NCBI RefSeq assembly: GCF_048268085.1
Contig: NZ_JBLWWF010000004.1
Span: 186,001 to 250,000 of the forward strand
Reading direction: 5' to 3'
Origin: Neptunicella sp048268085
GTDB lineage: Bacteria; Pseudomonadota; Gammaproteobacteria; Enterobacterales; Alteromonadaceae
Length of the DNA: 64,000 nucleotides
Shown here: in pieces, positions 27,011-36,348 of the stretch
How positions within the stretch are numbered: the stretch's first letter is position 1
How the letters are laid out: each line of letters begins with the position of its first letter
Notes under the pieces: model-generated
What the model was told of the DNA's origin: nothing
The model's database searches: none
What the model saw: only the letters and a program-made list of their open reading frames with translations
Made by a program: the position numbers and the translations under genes

Positions 27011-28870
27011 ATGGCAACAGGAACAAGCTGGACTAAATCATTTTTTACAGGTATTTGGTCGCTTCTTAATTTTTTACGCCGAGCGTTTTTCAATATTATT
27101 TTCCTTATCATTGTTATCGCGTTAATCAGCGTTTTCATGTCCGGTGAAGAAAAAGTGCTGGTACCGGCTGAATCTGCATTGGTTCTCGACCTGCGAGGCG
27201 ATATTGTCATTCAGAAAAGAGCCGTTGATCCTTTTCAGGAATTTGTCCAAGAAGCATTTGAACAACGTGAAGATAAACCGGAAGTTTTATTATCGGATGT
27301 GATATTCACCATCAATAATGCCAAGGAAGATAAACGTATCAAAGCCTTGGTACTGGATTTACAAGGTATGGGTGGTGCCGGCTTAAATAAACTGGAACAA
27401 ATTAGCGTTGCCATTGATGATTTTAAACAAAGCGGTAAGCCGGTTTATGCCATCGGGGATCACTACACCCAAAATCAATATTATCTAGCCGCTCATGCCG
27501 ACCATTTATATCTGAATCCAATGGGCTCATTATTATTTGAAGGCTATGGCCGCTATGGTCTTTATTTTAAAAGTGCCTTAGATAAACTCAAAGCAACCAC
27601 ACATATCTTCCGGGTGGGAACCTATAAGTCTTATGTTGAACCTTATATCCGCGATGATATGTCCGATGCGGCAAAAGAAGCCAATCAAGCATGGTTAAAC
27701 TCCATGTGGGATCAATATAAAACCAGTGTCGCCATGGCGCGTGGTGTCGCGGTAAATAATTTTGATGAAAAATTGGATGCTTTTAGCGAAAAATTTGAGC
27801 AGGCTAACGGCAATTTTGCCCAGTATGCATTACAGAACAACTGGGTGGATGCCCTTAAAACCCGTCAAGATATTGTCTCGGAGCTTACAGATATAGTAGG
27901 TAGCAGCGACAGTAAACGGGGCTATTCAAATATTACCTTTAAAGATTATCTGGATGTTATCACCTCACCGTTCCCGCATAACGGGAATGGCAATAATGTT
28001 GCGATTGTAGTCGCTAAAGGTGAAATATTAGATGGTATGCAAAAACCCGGTACTATCGGTGGGGATAGCACCGCGCAATTGTTACGCAAAGCCAGACTGG
28101 ACAATAGCGTTAAAGCAGTGGTGCTTTATGTCGACTCGCCTGGTGGTAGTGCCTTTGCTTCCGAAATTATTCGTCAGGAAATTGAGAATCTTAAAGCCGC
28201 TGGTAAACCTGTTGTCGCCCAAATGAGCAGTGTTGCGGCCTCGGGTGGTTATTGGATTTCCGCGAGTGCAGACCAAATTTGGGCGGCTCCTTCAACAATC
28301 ACCGGCTCCATCGGTATTTTTGGCATGTTTATGACCTTTGAAAATACTCTGGATTATTTAGGTGTTCACACCGATGGCGTCGCGACCACAGAGTTTGCCG
28401 GATTATCTACCACTCGTGCATTAGATCCCCGAGTTGGAGCCATTTTCCAGCGTAGTATTGAAAATGGTTATGATCAGTTTATTTCCATGGTGGCTAAAGA
28501 ACGTAACATGAGCAAAGAACAAGTGGATAGTATTGCTCAGGGGCGTGTCTGGATTGGTAAAAAGGCTCAAGAAATTGGCCTGGTTGATCATTTGGGTTAT
28601 CTATCTGACTCAATCGCTGCTGCAGCTGAGTTGGCAGGATTGGAAAAGTATGACACCAAAGATATTCTGCCCGATATATCACCAAAGGAAAAATTCTGGC
28701 GTGAATTATTTGGTAAGGCGTCAACTATCATGGGGGGCGCTCATATCGCCTCAAATGATAACCCGCAGTTTATGACCATGATTAAGCAACTGTTTGGTGA
28801 ATTTGATTCAATGACTAAACTCAATGATCCAAAGGGTATTTATGCCTTCTGCATTGCCTGTGAGCTGTAG
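27011..28870 (+). CDS. sppA: Signal peptide peptidase SppA (protease IV)
   Basis: SppA degrades cleaved signal peptides in the inner membrane. The 619-residue product has an N-terminal membrane anchor (residues about 23-43) and two tandem SppA domains, as in E. coli. The catalytic lysine is Lys206 (VGTYKSYVEPYIRDDM) and the nucleophile is Ser411 (SVAASGGYWIS). The ATG at 27011 has AGGTGG nine bases upstream; a GTG three codons earlier is less likely. It is followed by a terminator and then ansA, the E. coli order. Confidence 0.96.
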   Translation: MATGTSWTKSFFTGIWSLLNFLRRAFFNIIFLIIVIALISVFMSGEEKVLVPAESALVLDLRGDIVIQKRAVDPFQEFVQEAFEQREDKPEVLLSDVIFTINNAKEDKRIKALVLDLQGMGGAGLNKLEQISVAIDDFKQSGKPVYAIGDHYTQNQYYLAAHADHLYLNPMGSLLFEGYGRYGLYFKSALDKLKATTHIFRVGTYKSYVEPYIRDDMSDAAKEANQAWLNSMWDQYKTSVAMARGVAVNNFDEKLDAFSEKFEQANGNFAQYALQNNWVDALKTRQDIVSELTDIVGSSDSKRGYSNITFKDYLDVITSPFPHNGNGNNVAIVVAKGEILDGMQKPGTIGGDSTAQLLRKARLDNSVKAVVLYVDSPGGSAFASEIIRQEIENLKAAGKPVVAQMSSVAASGGYWISASADQIWAAPSTITGSIGIFGMFMTFENTLDYLGVHTDGVATTEFAGLSTTRALDPRVGAIFQRSIENGYDQFISMVAKERNMSKEQVDSIAQGRVWIGKKAQEIGLVDHLGYLSDSIAAAAELAGLEKYDTKDILPDISPKEKFWRELFGKASTIMGGAHIASNDNPQFMTMIKQLFGEFDSMTKLNDPKGIYAFCIACEL

Positions 28871-28886
28871 TTAATTTCACCATTAG

Positions 28887-28912
28887 AAAAGCTCACCTAA
28901 TGGTGAGCTTTT
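28887..28912 (+). terminator. Rho-independent terminator of sppA
   Basis: An 11-bp stem (AAAAGCTCACC / GGTGAGCTTTT) with a TAAT loop is followed by a T-rich run. It separates sppA from ansA. Confidence 0.85.
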
Positions 28913-28950
28913 TACTTTTTGCCCAACAATAATGTGACGGGAACCTGCCA

Positions 28951-29958
28951 ATGAAAAAACATATTTATATCGCATACACTGGCGGAACAATTGGAATGCA
29001 TCCCTCCAGTAAAGGCTATGTTCCGGTAGCCGGTTTCTTAGCCAATACCCTTGCAACCATGCCGGAGTTCCATCGCTCTGAAATGCCTGAGTTTACGCTG
29101 CATGAATATCCTTGCCTGATCGACTCCTCCGATATGAGCCCGCTAGATTGGCAACAAATTGCCGACGATATTCAAGCGAATTATCAGCAATATGATGGAT
29201 TTATCATCTTACATGGTACCGACACCATGGCGTATACGGCCTCTGCTCTGTCTTTTATGCTAGATGGATTGGGCAAACCGGTTATTGTTACCGGCTCACA
29301 AATCCCGCTGGCTGAATTGCGCTCGGATGGTCAGGTTAATCTGCTTAACTCACTTTACTTGGCAGCTAACTACCCCGTGCACGAAGTGTGTTTGTTTTTT
29401 AACAACAAATTATTCAGAGGCAATCGCAGTAAAAAAATTCATGCCGATGGCTTTGGTGCGTTTGATTCACCCAATTTCCCCCCGCTGCTTGAAGCCGGTA
29501 TAAATATTGAAGTGAACAGCGGTAGTATTAAACCTATAAATAATAATCCAATCACCGTCAGTCCTGTTACTTCACAACCCATTGGCGTGGTGACCTTGTA
29601 CCCGGGGATCAGTTCCGATGTTTTGCGCAACGCCATTCAACAACCGGTTAATGCGTTGATTTTACTCAGTTACGGGGTGGGTAACGCACCGCAAAACGAA
29701 GCATTACTGGACCAACTCCGTCAGGCTGATCAACAAGGTATTGTGGTGGTTAATTGTACCCAATGCTTAAAAGGTAAAGTCAATATGGCCGGCTACGCAA
29801 ACGGCAATGCTTTACAACAAGTAGGAGTCATATCTGGAGGGGATATGACATTAGAAGCCTGCCTGACAAAATTACATGTGTTGTTATCTAAAAACTTAAG
29901 CGTAGAACAGATCAAACAAGCCATAGCCCAAGATTTAAAAGGTGAGCGATCTCGTTAA
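28951..29958 (+). CDS. ansA: Cytoplasmic L-asparaginase I
   Basis: The enzyme hydrolyses L-asparagine to aspartate and ammonia. The 335-residue protein has the two active-site signatures IAYTGGTIGM (nucleophilic threonine near residue 13) and ILHGTDTMAYTASALSF. It lacks a signal peptide, so it is the cytoplasmic type I enzyme. Similarity to E. coli AnsA is high along its whole length (for example TGSQIPLAELRSDGQ). It lies downstream of sppA as in E. coli. Confidence 0.96.
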   Translation: MKKHIYIAYTGGTIGMHPSSKGYVPVAGFLANTLATMPEFHRSEMPEFTLHEYPCLIDSSDMSPLDWQQIADDIQANYQQYDGFIILHGTDTMAYTASALSFMLDGLGKPVIVTGSQIPLAELRSDGQVNLLNSLYLAANYPVHEVCLFFNNKLFRGNRSKKIHADGFGAFDSPNFPPLLEAGINIEVNSGSIKPINNNPITVSPVTSQPIGVVTLYPGISSDVLRNAIQQPVNALILLSYGVGNAPQNEALLDQLRQADQQGIVVVNCTQCLKGKVNMAGYANGNALQQVGVISGGDMTLEACLTKLHVLLSKNLSVEQIKQAIAQDLKGERSR

Positions 29959-30073
29959 TACACAGCATGTCTTTAGCAACGCAGTTTTAGCCTAATGTAA
30001 CTTATAGAGGCAATACGCCACTGACCTGCATACCGATTAAATATATAATACCGAATTTACAACCTGGGATAAT

Positions 30074-31300
30074 ATGACTACGCCAGCTTCGTCACCTAAG
30101 ATTAACTGCAAACCCGCATTAGCTTTACCCGAATTTGTTGCCTTAATGGCATTTATGACCTCTCTGGTCGCGTTAAGTATCGACGCCATGTTGCCTGCCT
30201 TAAATCAAATCGGTCAGGCATTAGGTACAGACGATCCTCATCAAACTCATTTGATTGTGTCATTATTCTTTTTTGGTATGGCAATTGGTCAGCTGTTTTA
30301 CGGCCCTTTCTCAGACAGCAAAGGCCGCCGCGCTGCAGTGCTGTCTGGCATCATCATTTTTGCTATCGGTTCGGTTATCTGTTTATTTGCTACCAGCTTA
30401 ACCATGTTATTGGTTGGGCGAGTCATTCAGGCTTTCGGTGTATCAGGTCCCAGAGTGGCAACATTGGCCCTGATCCGCGATCAATATCAAGGCGATGCGA
30501 TGGCTCGGGTAATGTCTTTTATCATGATGGTGTTCATTCTGGTGCCGATGATTGCCCCCATTATCGGCCAAACAGTGCTGGAGTTTTTTCACTGGCGACA
30601 CATTTTCAGCCTGTTTCTGCTTATTGCTCTGGTGATTGGCGTGTGGTTTTTTAAACGCCAGCCGGAAACGCTGCCAATTCAACGACGTCAACCATTTAGC
30701 TGGAACCAACTGGCAATATCGAGCAAATTTATTCTGACCCATGTTCAGGTAATGAGTTACACCTTAGCGATGGGAATGATATTTGGGGCTTTTCTGGCCT
30801 ATTTAAGTACCTCGCAAACGATTTTCCAGACCATTTATCATACCGGTCACTTGTTCCCTGCCTATTTTGCTCTGTTAGCTTTCTCGGTCGGCTTTGCGTC
30901 TTTCGCTAACGGGGTTTTAGTGATACGCCATGGCATGAAAAAGTTATCCGGGCTGGCACTAATCGGCCTACTCGTTGTTGCTGGCATCCTGCTTTATTTA
31001 ACCTTGAGTCAGAACGGTATCCCTCCCCTATGGCAATTGGTATCCACCCTGTTTCCAATGTTTTTCTGTATCGGGATCCTGTTTGGCAATCTTAATTCAC
31101 TTGCCATGCAGCCGTTGGGAGAAATGGCCGGACTGGGCGCGGCTATTATTGGTTCCTTAAGTAGCCTGATTTCGGTGCCTATCGCTATTTTAATCGGCGA
31201 TTACGTCAGCCACGACATTACCCCAATAGTGTTCGGCTTTATTGTATTTGGGAGTTTGTCACTGTTATTTGTCACTATTGCTAACCGTCAGGCTGATTAA
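30074..31300 (+). CDS. Bcr/CflA-family major facilitator drug exporter
   Basis: This is a 12-helix MFS transporter of 408 residues. The family signatures are the N-terminal segment ALSIDAMLPALNQIGQALG, then FGMAIGQLFYGPFSDSKGRR in the loop between helices 2 and 3, and LVGRVIQAFGVSGPRV. Known members export drugs such as bicyclomycin and chloramphenicol, or small peptides and sulfonamides. It is 115 bp after ansA and may be a separate unit. The substrate cannot be told from sequence. Confidence 0.88.
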   Translation: MTTPASSPKINCKPALALPEFVALMAFMTSLVALSIDAMLPALNQIGQALGTDDPHQTHLIVSLFFFGMAIGQLFYGPFSDSKGRRAAVLSGIIIFAIGSVICLFATSLTMLLVGRVIQAFGVSGPRVATLALIRDQYQGDAMARVMSFIMMVFILVPMIAPIIGQTVLEFFHWRHIFSLFLLIALVIGVWFFKRQPETLPIQRRQPFSWNQLAISSKFILTHVQVMSYTLAMGMIFGAFLAYLSTSQTIFQTIYHTGHLFPAYFALLAFSVGFASFANGVLVIRHGMKKLSGLALIGLLVVAGILLYLTLSQNGIPPLWQLVSTLFPMFFCIGILFGNLNSLAMQPLGEMAGLGAAIIGSLSSLISVPIAILIGDYVSHDITPIVFGFIVFGSLSLLFVTIANRQAD

Positions 31301-31368
31301 TAATCAATCAGCTGTTAGATAATTAGTCATTGTTTTGATGGGATTTGCTGGTGATAGATGGAGAACAT

Positions 31369-31392
31369 ATCGATCACAAATTAGTGATCGAT
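31369..31392. terminator. Hairpin between convergent MFS and DUF192 genes
   Basis: A 9-bp perfect stem (ATCGATCAC / GTGATCGAT) with a 6-base AT loop sits in the 107-bp convergent gap. No clear T run follows on either strand, so its role as a bidirectional terminator is only likely by position. Confidence 0.4.
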
Positions 31393-31407
31393 TGTCCGCT
31401 TTATAGA

Positions 31408-31839
31408 TTACTTATCGCTAAGATCAAACTCCACTTTGTCGCCAACCTTAATCTGGTGTTTGGCATACCAGCCTAATTCCATTTCCAGCGCACCGATGAC
31501 TTCACCGGGGGAAGGATGGGTGGTTTCATCGAGTGCCTGCATCTGAATAATCGATACAATCACACCCTCCTCATTGATATATGCCAGATCCAGCGGGATA
31601 AGTGTATTCGCCATCCAAAATGCGGTTTCTTGGGGACGACGATAGACAAATAACATGCCCGGCTCGGCGGTTTTCCTGTCCATCAGTCCTTTGGAGCGTT
31701 TCTTCGGTGTATCGGCAAGCTCCACTGTTAATTGTAATTGGTTAATTTTAATATCGATGTACTGGGTGGCATCTTGCGCCACCGCAGCATGACACCATCC
31801 GCACAGCAACAACAACGCAGCTAAAAATTTTACTTTCAC
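31408..31839 (-). CDS. DUF192 secreted protein
   Basis: This is a DUF192-family protein of 143 residues with a signal peptide (MKVKFLAALLLLCGWCHAAVA). The family core is present: KRSKGLMDRKTAEPGMLFVY, then TAFWMANTLIPLDLAYI and GEVIGALEMELGWY. The function of the family is unknown; members fold as a small beta protein. The start is GTG with a GAGGTT ribosome-binding site. It is the last gene of the minus-strand cupredoxin to globin operon, 39 bp after the globin gene. Confidence 0.88.
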   Translation of the reverse strand: MKVKFLAALLLLCGWCHAAVAQDATQYIDIKINQLQLTVELADTPKKRSKGLMDRKTAEPGMLFVYRRPQETAFWMANTLIPLDLAYINEEGVIVSIIQMQALDETTHPSPGEVIGALEMELGWYAKHQIKVGDKVEFDLSDK

Positions 31840-31878
31840 ATCAACCTCTATTCAGTAGAACTGAAACACAATCCAGTA

Positions 31879-32307
31879 TTACAAATAAATCACGTCTGAC
31901 CGCAACGGCGCCAATCTCGCTAATACTTCGTTCTGAGTCGTTAGCGGAATATGATTTTGTTCCATTGCCTTAACTAATAAGTCCACCACATGATTAAAAT
32001 CCCGCTCATTCACATTCATCCCGGTATGAATATCAACCATGCTATCGCCGGTATATTCGCAAGGTCCATCTGTAATCGCGCACAAATGAGAAATAAACCC
32101 TTCGCGAAAATGACGGATATTGGCCTTCTCAAAATAATGAAAAATTTGTTCGTCCTGACCAATTTGCTGAATAAAACTCTCTACCAGCTTTTCAATGCCG
32201 GCTTGCTCGCCAAGCTGTTGATACAAGGTCTGTTGCGGTGTGCTTTGACAGCCAGTAAGCAAAGTGAAGCCAATCAATAAATGAACAAGGAATATAAATT
32301 TTTTCAT
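31879..32307 (-). CDS. Group 1 truncated haemoglobin lipoprotein
   Basis: This is a truncated (2-on-2) haemoglobin of 142 residues behind a lipoprotein signal peptide. The lipobox is LLTGC with the lipid-bearing Cys at residue 20. The globin part starts TLYQQLGEQAGIEKLVESF. The segment MVDIHTGMNVNERDFNHVV holds the proximal haem histidine, and the B-E region has F-x-x-x-F/Y features. After export the globin would sit on the periplasmic side of a membrane. Its ATG overlaps the DUF3034 stop by four bases, so the two are translationally coupled. Oxygen or NO binding next to a c-di-GMP enzyme suggests sensing or detoxification; that is inference. Confidence 0.88.
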   Translation of the reverse strand: MKKFIFLVHLLIGFTLLTGCQSTPQQTLYQQLGEQAGIEKLVESFIQQIGQDEQIFHYFEKANIRHFREGFISHLCAITDGPCEYTGDSMVDIHTGMNVNERDFNHVVDLLVKAMEQNHIPLTTQNEVLARLAPLRSDVIYL

Positions 32308-33140
32308 AATGAACCCGTGATTGAAAGATACCAGCCAGATTGATCTTTAGCCCCGGCAATTTCACCAAGTTGCAGCCACGCTGCCGTCACACTGACATGT
32401 TTATTCGGAAACCAGGCGACGAACAGATCACCCCAATCATCTTCTTTTAAACCCAAATTGTTCGGCTTTTGACGATATTCCACACCCACCGCCCATTCTG
32501 GACTAAGAAAAACCGCCGTAGAGCCTTCGAACTGAATACTACGGCCTTTATCAGCACTGCCAAAACCTAATAAACCGAGCTGATTGGCTTCGGTATACCG
32601 AGTAGTTAAATTCCAAAATAAGTTATACCCCGCCACTGCCCCCAAATGTAATTTACTGGCCGCCAGATAAAAATCATCTCCCGAGGTATCAGCAGCCCCA
32701 ACTAATTTTGCTACCGTGCCATCTTTCAGTGATTTATGTTGCCATCCAGCACTTATTTGTGGCCAAACTGAATAAACCAAATCACCGTATAAACGAACTT
32801 TAATACCGCTAATATCTTGCTCAATTTGAGTGGATAATGCGGGGACATCAAATTTTTGCCGGGCATAAGACAATTCAACCCGATCATATAAATTCAACTG
32901 AGCGCCACATACATCCAATCGGTAATCCGATAAATTAGCTCGACTACAAAAGCCATTTACCGCGACTTCATCACGGGATGCATAACCGGCCAATTGTGCC
33001 CAAGGCACTAATCCACCACCACCGGATCCTTCAGCTTGAGAAACACCGGGAGTGGCTAATAGTTTTCCATTACCAGCATAGCAATGTAAACAAAACAGGC
33101 TGAGTAGCCCTGCACTACATACTTTTTTGAGTAACATCAT
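32304..33140 (-). CDS. DUF3034 beta-barrel-like outer-membrane protein
   Basis: This is a DUF3034-family protein of 278 residues. It has a signal peptide (MMLLKKVCSAGLLSLFCLHCYA) and a Gly-rich start (GSGGGGLVPWAQLAGY). Alternating hydrophobic strands follow, and the family motifs VELSYARQKFDVPAL and DLFVAWFPNKHVSVTAAW are clear. It ends in STSITGSL-like aromatic/hydrophobic strands (GWYLSITGSL), as expected for an outer-membrane barrel. It overlaps the upstream GGDEF/EAL gene by 26 bp and the downstream globin by 4 bp. Role unknown. Confidence 0.85.
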   Translation of the reverse strand: MMLLKKVCSAGLLSLFCLHCYAGNGKLLATPGVSQAEGSGGGGLVPWAQLAGYASRDEVAVNGFCSRANLSDYRLDVCGAQLNLYDRVELSYARQKFDVPALSTQIEQDISGIKVRLYGDLVYSVWPQISAGWQHKSLKDGTVAKLVGAADTSGDDFYLAASKLHLGAVAGYNLFWNLTTRYTEANQLGLLGFGSADKGRSIQFEGSTAVFLSPEWAVGVEYRQKPNNLGLKEDDWGDLFVAWFPNKHVSVTAAWLQLGEIAGAKDQSGWYLSITGSL

Positions 33141-35439
33141 ATTGTTCCAACCATAAGGTTAAATCATTGGCGGCCAAAGGACGACTAATATGGTAACCCT
33201 GAATATGGTCACAGCCCATATCGATCAATAAATCCAGTGAGGCTTGATTCTCTACTCCTTCAGCGACCATCGAAAAGCCTAAGTTATGCCCTAACATAAT
33301 CGTTGAACGGACAATAATTTGATCGCCTGGCGAATTGTCTAATTCAAGAATAAAACTCTTATCAATTTTTAATTCATCAAGCGGCAACTGCTTCAATTTA
33401 GATAATGACGACTGCCCCACCCCATAATCATCCACCGAGATGGTAAAACCAGCCTGTTTTAGTGCCTTGATGGCAGCCAACGCCTTTCTCTCATCTTGCA
33501 TCATATCCCTTTCTGTTAGCTCTATCGTAATGTATTTGGGGCTAACATCATGGGTAAAAATTGTTTTTTGCAAGTAGCCAAGAAATTTGTCGTCCGTCAA
33601 ATCTTGGGCCGAAACATTAATCGAAGCTTTGATATATAAGTTTTGTTTTTGCCACGCTTTAACCTGCTTAACCACTTCATTGATCACCCAATGGGTTAAC
33701 TCAATAATCAATCCGGCCTGTTCAGCTAAGTCTATAAATAAATCCGGCGGAATAAATTTACCTTCACGATTGATCCAGCGGATCAAGGCTTCAACTTTTT
33801 CTACCTGTCCGGTTTGGGCGCTCATTTTAGGTTGATAGTGCATAAATAACTCACCATCATCAGCGCGCAAGGCTTGCTTCAAGTCCTCGACAATAGCGAT
33901 ACGCTCCAGATGCGCTTCATCTTCACCGGTCTGATAAAAACGCAATGCTTCGTTAGCAGTGGAAGCCGCATCAGAGGCAATAGTCGCGCGGCGTACCAGT
34001 GATTTAGAGTCTGAAGCATCGTCTGGATACATCGCCACCCCACAACTAAATTGCAGATTTAACGATAAATCTCTCACTTTATAGGGGTGATTAAGCTGAC
34101 TGAGCAAATCATTTACCTGTTGTACCGGCATCAAGTCTTTATCACGAGGCAATATAGTTAAAAATTCATCCCCGCCAATACGGCCATTATTCTCATTGCC
34201 ATCAGGGGCATAATTGACCAACCGTTTAGCCACCACCTGAATACAATCATCACCAATTTGTGGACCTAACTTATCGTTAATCTGTTTTAGACCTTTAATA
34301 TCAATCACCAAAATCAGAAATTCTTTACCCGACTTGAGGATCTCATCAATCTGAATGCCCATAATATGGCGATTGTACAAACCGGTTAAGCTGTCATGTT
34401 GGGACTGATAAGTAATCTGTTTCTCACGCTGCTGGATTTCATTCCCCATATCGGTGAAGGCATTAAACAATTGCTTAATTTCAGTGCTGTCACGAGTATT
34501 CTTTAACTCACTTAAATAGTCTCCTTGCGCAAAACGTCTGGCTGTCACCACTAAGCGGGATAAGGGCACGGTCAATCTTTTGGCTAAAAAACCACTTAAA
34601 ATCAGGCACACCAGCATGGTGGCCGCGGCCAAAATTAAAAAGGTGAACAGTAAACGATCAAATTCTTCATAGGTTTGCGCCAAACTGGCACTGAGTAAAA
34701 TGCTTACCGAAGAATCAGACAGGCCATTTAACGGAATAATACGATTAATATAGGCAAGCCGACTGCCGAACATCCAGTGCAAACGATGTTCAGCCACGTA
34801 ACGACGAATATCGGTAGATAACTGCTCATTTATCGACGAACTCATCACCTTATTTTGATCTTGAATAAAAGTGACTTCTAGCCCGGTTAACTTTTTCAGA
34901 TCGTTAGCAACCTGATCACTGATCCTAAAACCGATCAAGGTATAGGCAATCGCGCGCGGCGCTTTAACCGGCAGCAATATGACCTGGTACAGGGTGTCAT
35001 CAAAAATAATAAATCGGGCATGTAACGGACTGTTCAATAATTCCGTTACGACGGTTGACATATCTTGTGAGGGTTTAAAATTTGCAGAACTGGAAGAGAT
35101 TAATTGACCAGCCAGGTTGGTCAGTATCATCAGATCGGCGCTAATACGTTGACCATGATTGTCCAGCACGCTGGCGATTGTTGCGGCGTCGTTGGTGGCT
35201 ACTGCACGCTTAAAACCAAAATCTGCGGTTAATACCTGTGCGGCGGTAATCAGTAAGTTTTCCTTGGCGGCTAAGTACTGCTCATAGACATTTTTGGCGC
35301 TATCAATATCACTTAAGATACGTTTTTCATTGTATTGACTAGTGGACCACCAAAAACCAGCCAAACTGGTTACTGAAGTGATTAACACCAAGATGGCGCA
35401 AAATAAAACGATTTGGTTTTTGAGACTATTTTTCCACAT
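33115..35439 (-). CDS. Membrane GGDEF/EAL cyclic-di-GMP enzyme with periplasmic sensor
   Basis: A predicted 774-residue bifunctional c-di-GMP protein. A first membrane helix (residues about 10-30) leads into a periplasmic sensor of about 220 residues. A second helix (AAATMLVCLILSGFLA) is followed by a HAMP linker (LTVPLSRLVVTARRFAQGDY). The cyclase motif GGDEF at 422-426 is intact. The EAL motif (EALIRW, 550-555) and DDYGVGQSSL are intact too, so both synthesis and breakdown are possible. The ATG at 35439 follows the cupredoxin stop closely (TGATAATG). It lies in an operon with cupredoxin, DUF3034 and globin genes, which suggests a periplasmic redox or metal input. Confidence 0.93.
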   Translation of the reverse strand: MWKNSLKNQIVLFCAILVLITSVTSLAGFWWSTSQYNEKRILSDIDSAKNVYEQYLAAKENLLITAAQVLTADFGFKRAVATNDAATIASVLDNHGQRISADLMILTNLAGQLISSSSANFKPSQDMSTVVTELLNSPLHARFIIFDDTLYQVILLPVKAPRAIAYTLIGFRISDQVANDLKKLTGLEVTFIQDQNKVMSSSINEQLSTDIRRYVAEHRLHWMFGSRLAYINRIIPLNGLSDSSVSILLSASLAQTYEEFDRLLFTFLILAAATMLVCLILSGFLAKRLTVPLSRLVVTARRFAQGDYLSELKNTRDSTEIKQLFNAFTDMGNEIQQREKQITYQSQHDSLTGLYNRHIMGIQIDEILKSGKEFLILVIDIKGLKQINDKLGPQIGDDCIQVVAKRLVNYAPDGNENNGRIGGDEFLTILPRDKDLMPVQQVNDLLSQLNHPYKVRDLSLNLQFSCGVAMYPDDASDSKSLVRRATIASDAASTANEALRFYQTGEDEAHLERIAIVEDLKQALRADDGELFMHYQPKMSAQTGQVEKVEALIRWINREGKFIPPDLFIDLAEQAGLIIELTHWVINEVVKQVKAWQKQNLYIKASINVSAQDLTDDKFLGYLQKTIFTHDVSPKYITIELTERDMMQDERKALAAIKALKQAGFTISVDDYGVGQSSLSKLKQLPLDELKIDKSFILELDNSPGDQIIVRSTIMLGHNLGFSMVAEGVENQASLDLLIDMGCDHIQGYHISRPLAANDLTLWLEQYDVTQKSM

Positions 35440-35441
35440 TA

Positions 35442-36101
35442 TCAATGCTTAAAATGTGCACCGAAGGTATCTCTAACTTCCGGCTTAGCGGTCGTCAGAC
35501 TCATTTGATATTGACCATTAACTTTTTCAACTTGTTCCAGAGGTATAATTTTTCGTTGTTCCGCTCCCTGTGCATTCTGATTATGCCAAACACTCAATGA
35601 AATATTATTCTCCGTTGGCAAACTGATCTGAACATTGCCTTGTTCATCGGTCAATTGCGCATCGTCACTATTAGCAATATAGATGTAGCCCACCATGGAA
35701 TCGTGGATGTTGCAGCCTAGTACCGCTACACCATGTTGATCAAATTTTATCGGATCTTTAGGTTTGCCTGCATATAGCTTTAATTCAAAAGGCTTGGCGG
35801 GAGAAAAGGAATAGACATGATGACGTATATCGTCACTATTGGGGAAAAGCACCGATTGGCCTTTTTCAATCAGTAATACCGTGGGGGCGAACTGCTTATT
35901 CACCTGATCCATTATCGCAATATCATTAAGGTGAGTTTTGGGCTGTTTGTCACCGTCAGGCAGAATGACCTCAACCACCGCATTTTGCAGCGGTTTATTA
36001 TTTTGATCCTGTACATGCACGGTTATTTGTTGGGCAGAAAATGCCTGACTGCTCAACCCAATAAAAGACAACAAGGTGATAAGAATTGGCGACTTTGTCA
36101 T
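35442..36101 (-). CDS. Secreted cupredoxin-like (methylamine-utilisation type) protein
   Basis: This protein of 219 residues has a signal peptide (MTKSPILITLLSFIGLSSQAFS). It has a plastocyanin-like fold, and the candidate copper ligands are histidine in DIRHHVYSFSPAKPF and the Cys and His in LGCNIHDSMVGYI. Such proteins are often annotated as methylamine utilisation protein, but no methylamine genes are here. The last third adds an Ig-like or carboxypeptidase-regulatory-like region. It is the first gene of the operon with the GGDEF/EAL enzyme, so it may pass a periplasmic copper or redox signal to that sensor (inference). Confidence 0.85.
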   Translation of the reverse strand: MTKSPILITLLSFIGLSSQAFSAQQITVHVQDQNNKPLQNAVVEVILPDGDKQPKTHLNDIAIMDQVNKQFAPTVLLIEKGQSVLFPNSDDIRHHVYSFSPAKPFELKLYAGKPKDPIKFDQHGVAVLGCNIHDSMVGYIYIANSDDAQLTDEQGNVQISLPTENNISLSVWHNQNAQGAEQRKIIPLEQVEKVNGQYQMSLTTAKPEVRDTFGAHFKH

Positions 36102-36348
36102 TTGTTACCTCAATAATATGATTAACCATCAGCGATCATTAATCATCGATTATTTACCAATGAATTGTCTTTTCACACAGTGCTTGGATCACTCATGGCT
36201 GTCCAACAATTTCTATCGAAATTAACAATTCTTAATTGGAAACGTCTGCAAATTGCAACACTCAATCAGACAATAGTTATAAGCTATCGGTTTTATGCCT
36301 TAATTAACAGCCATTTTTTCTCCATCTGCGATTTCCGTTAAAACAAAA

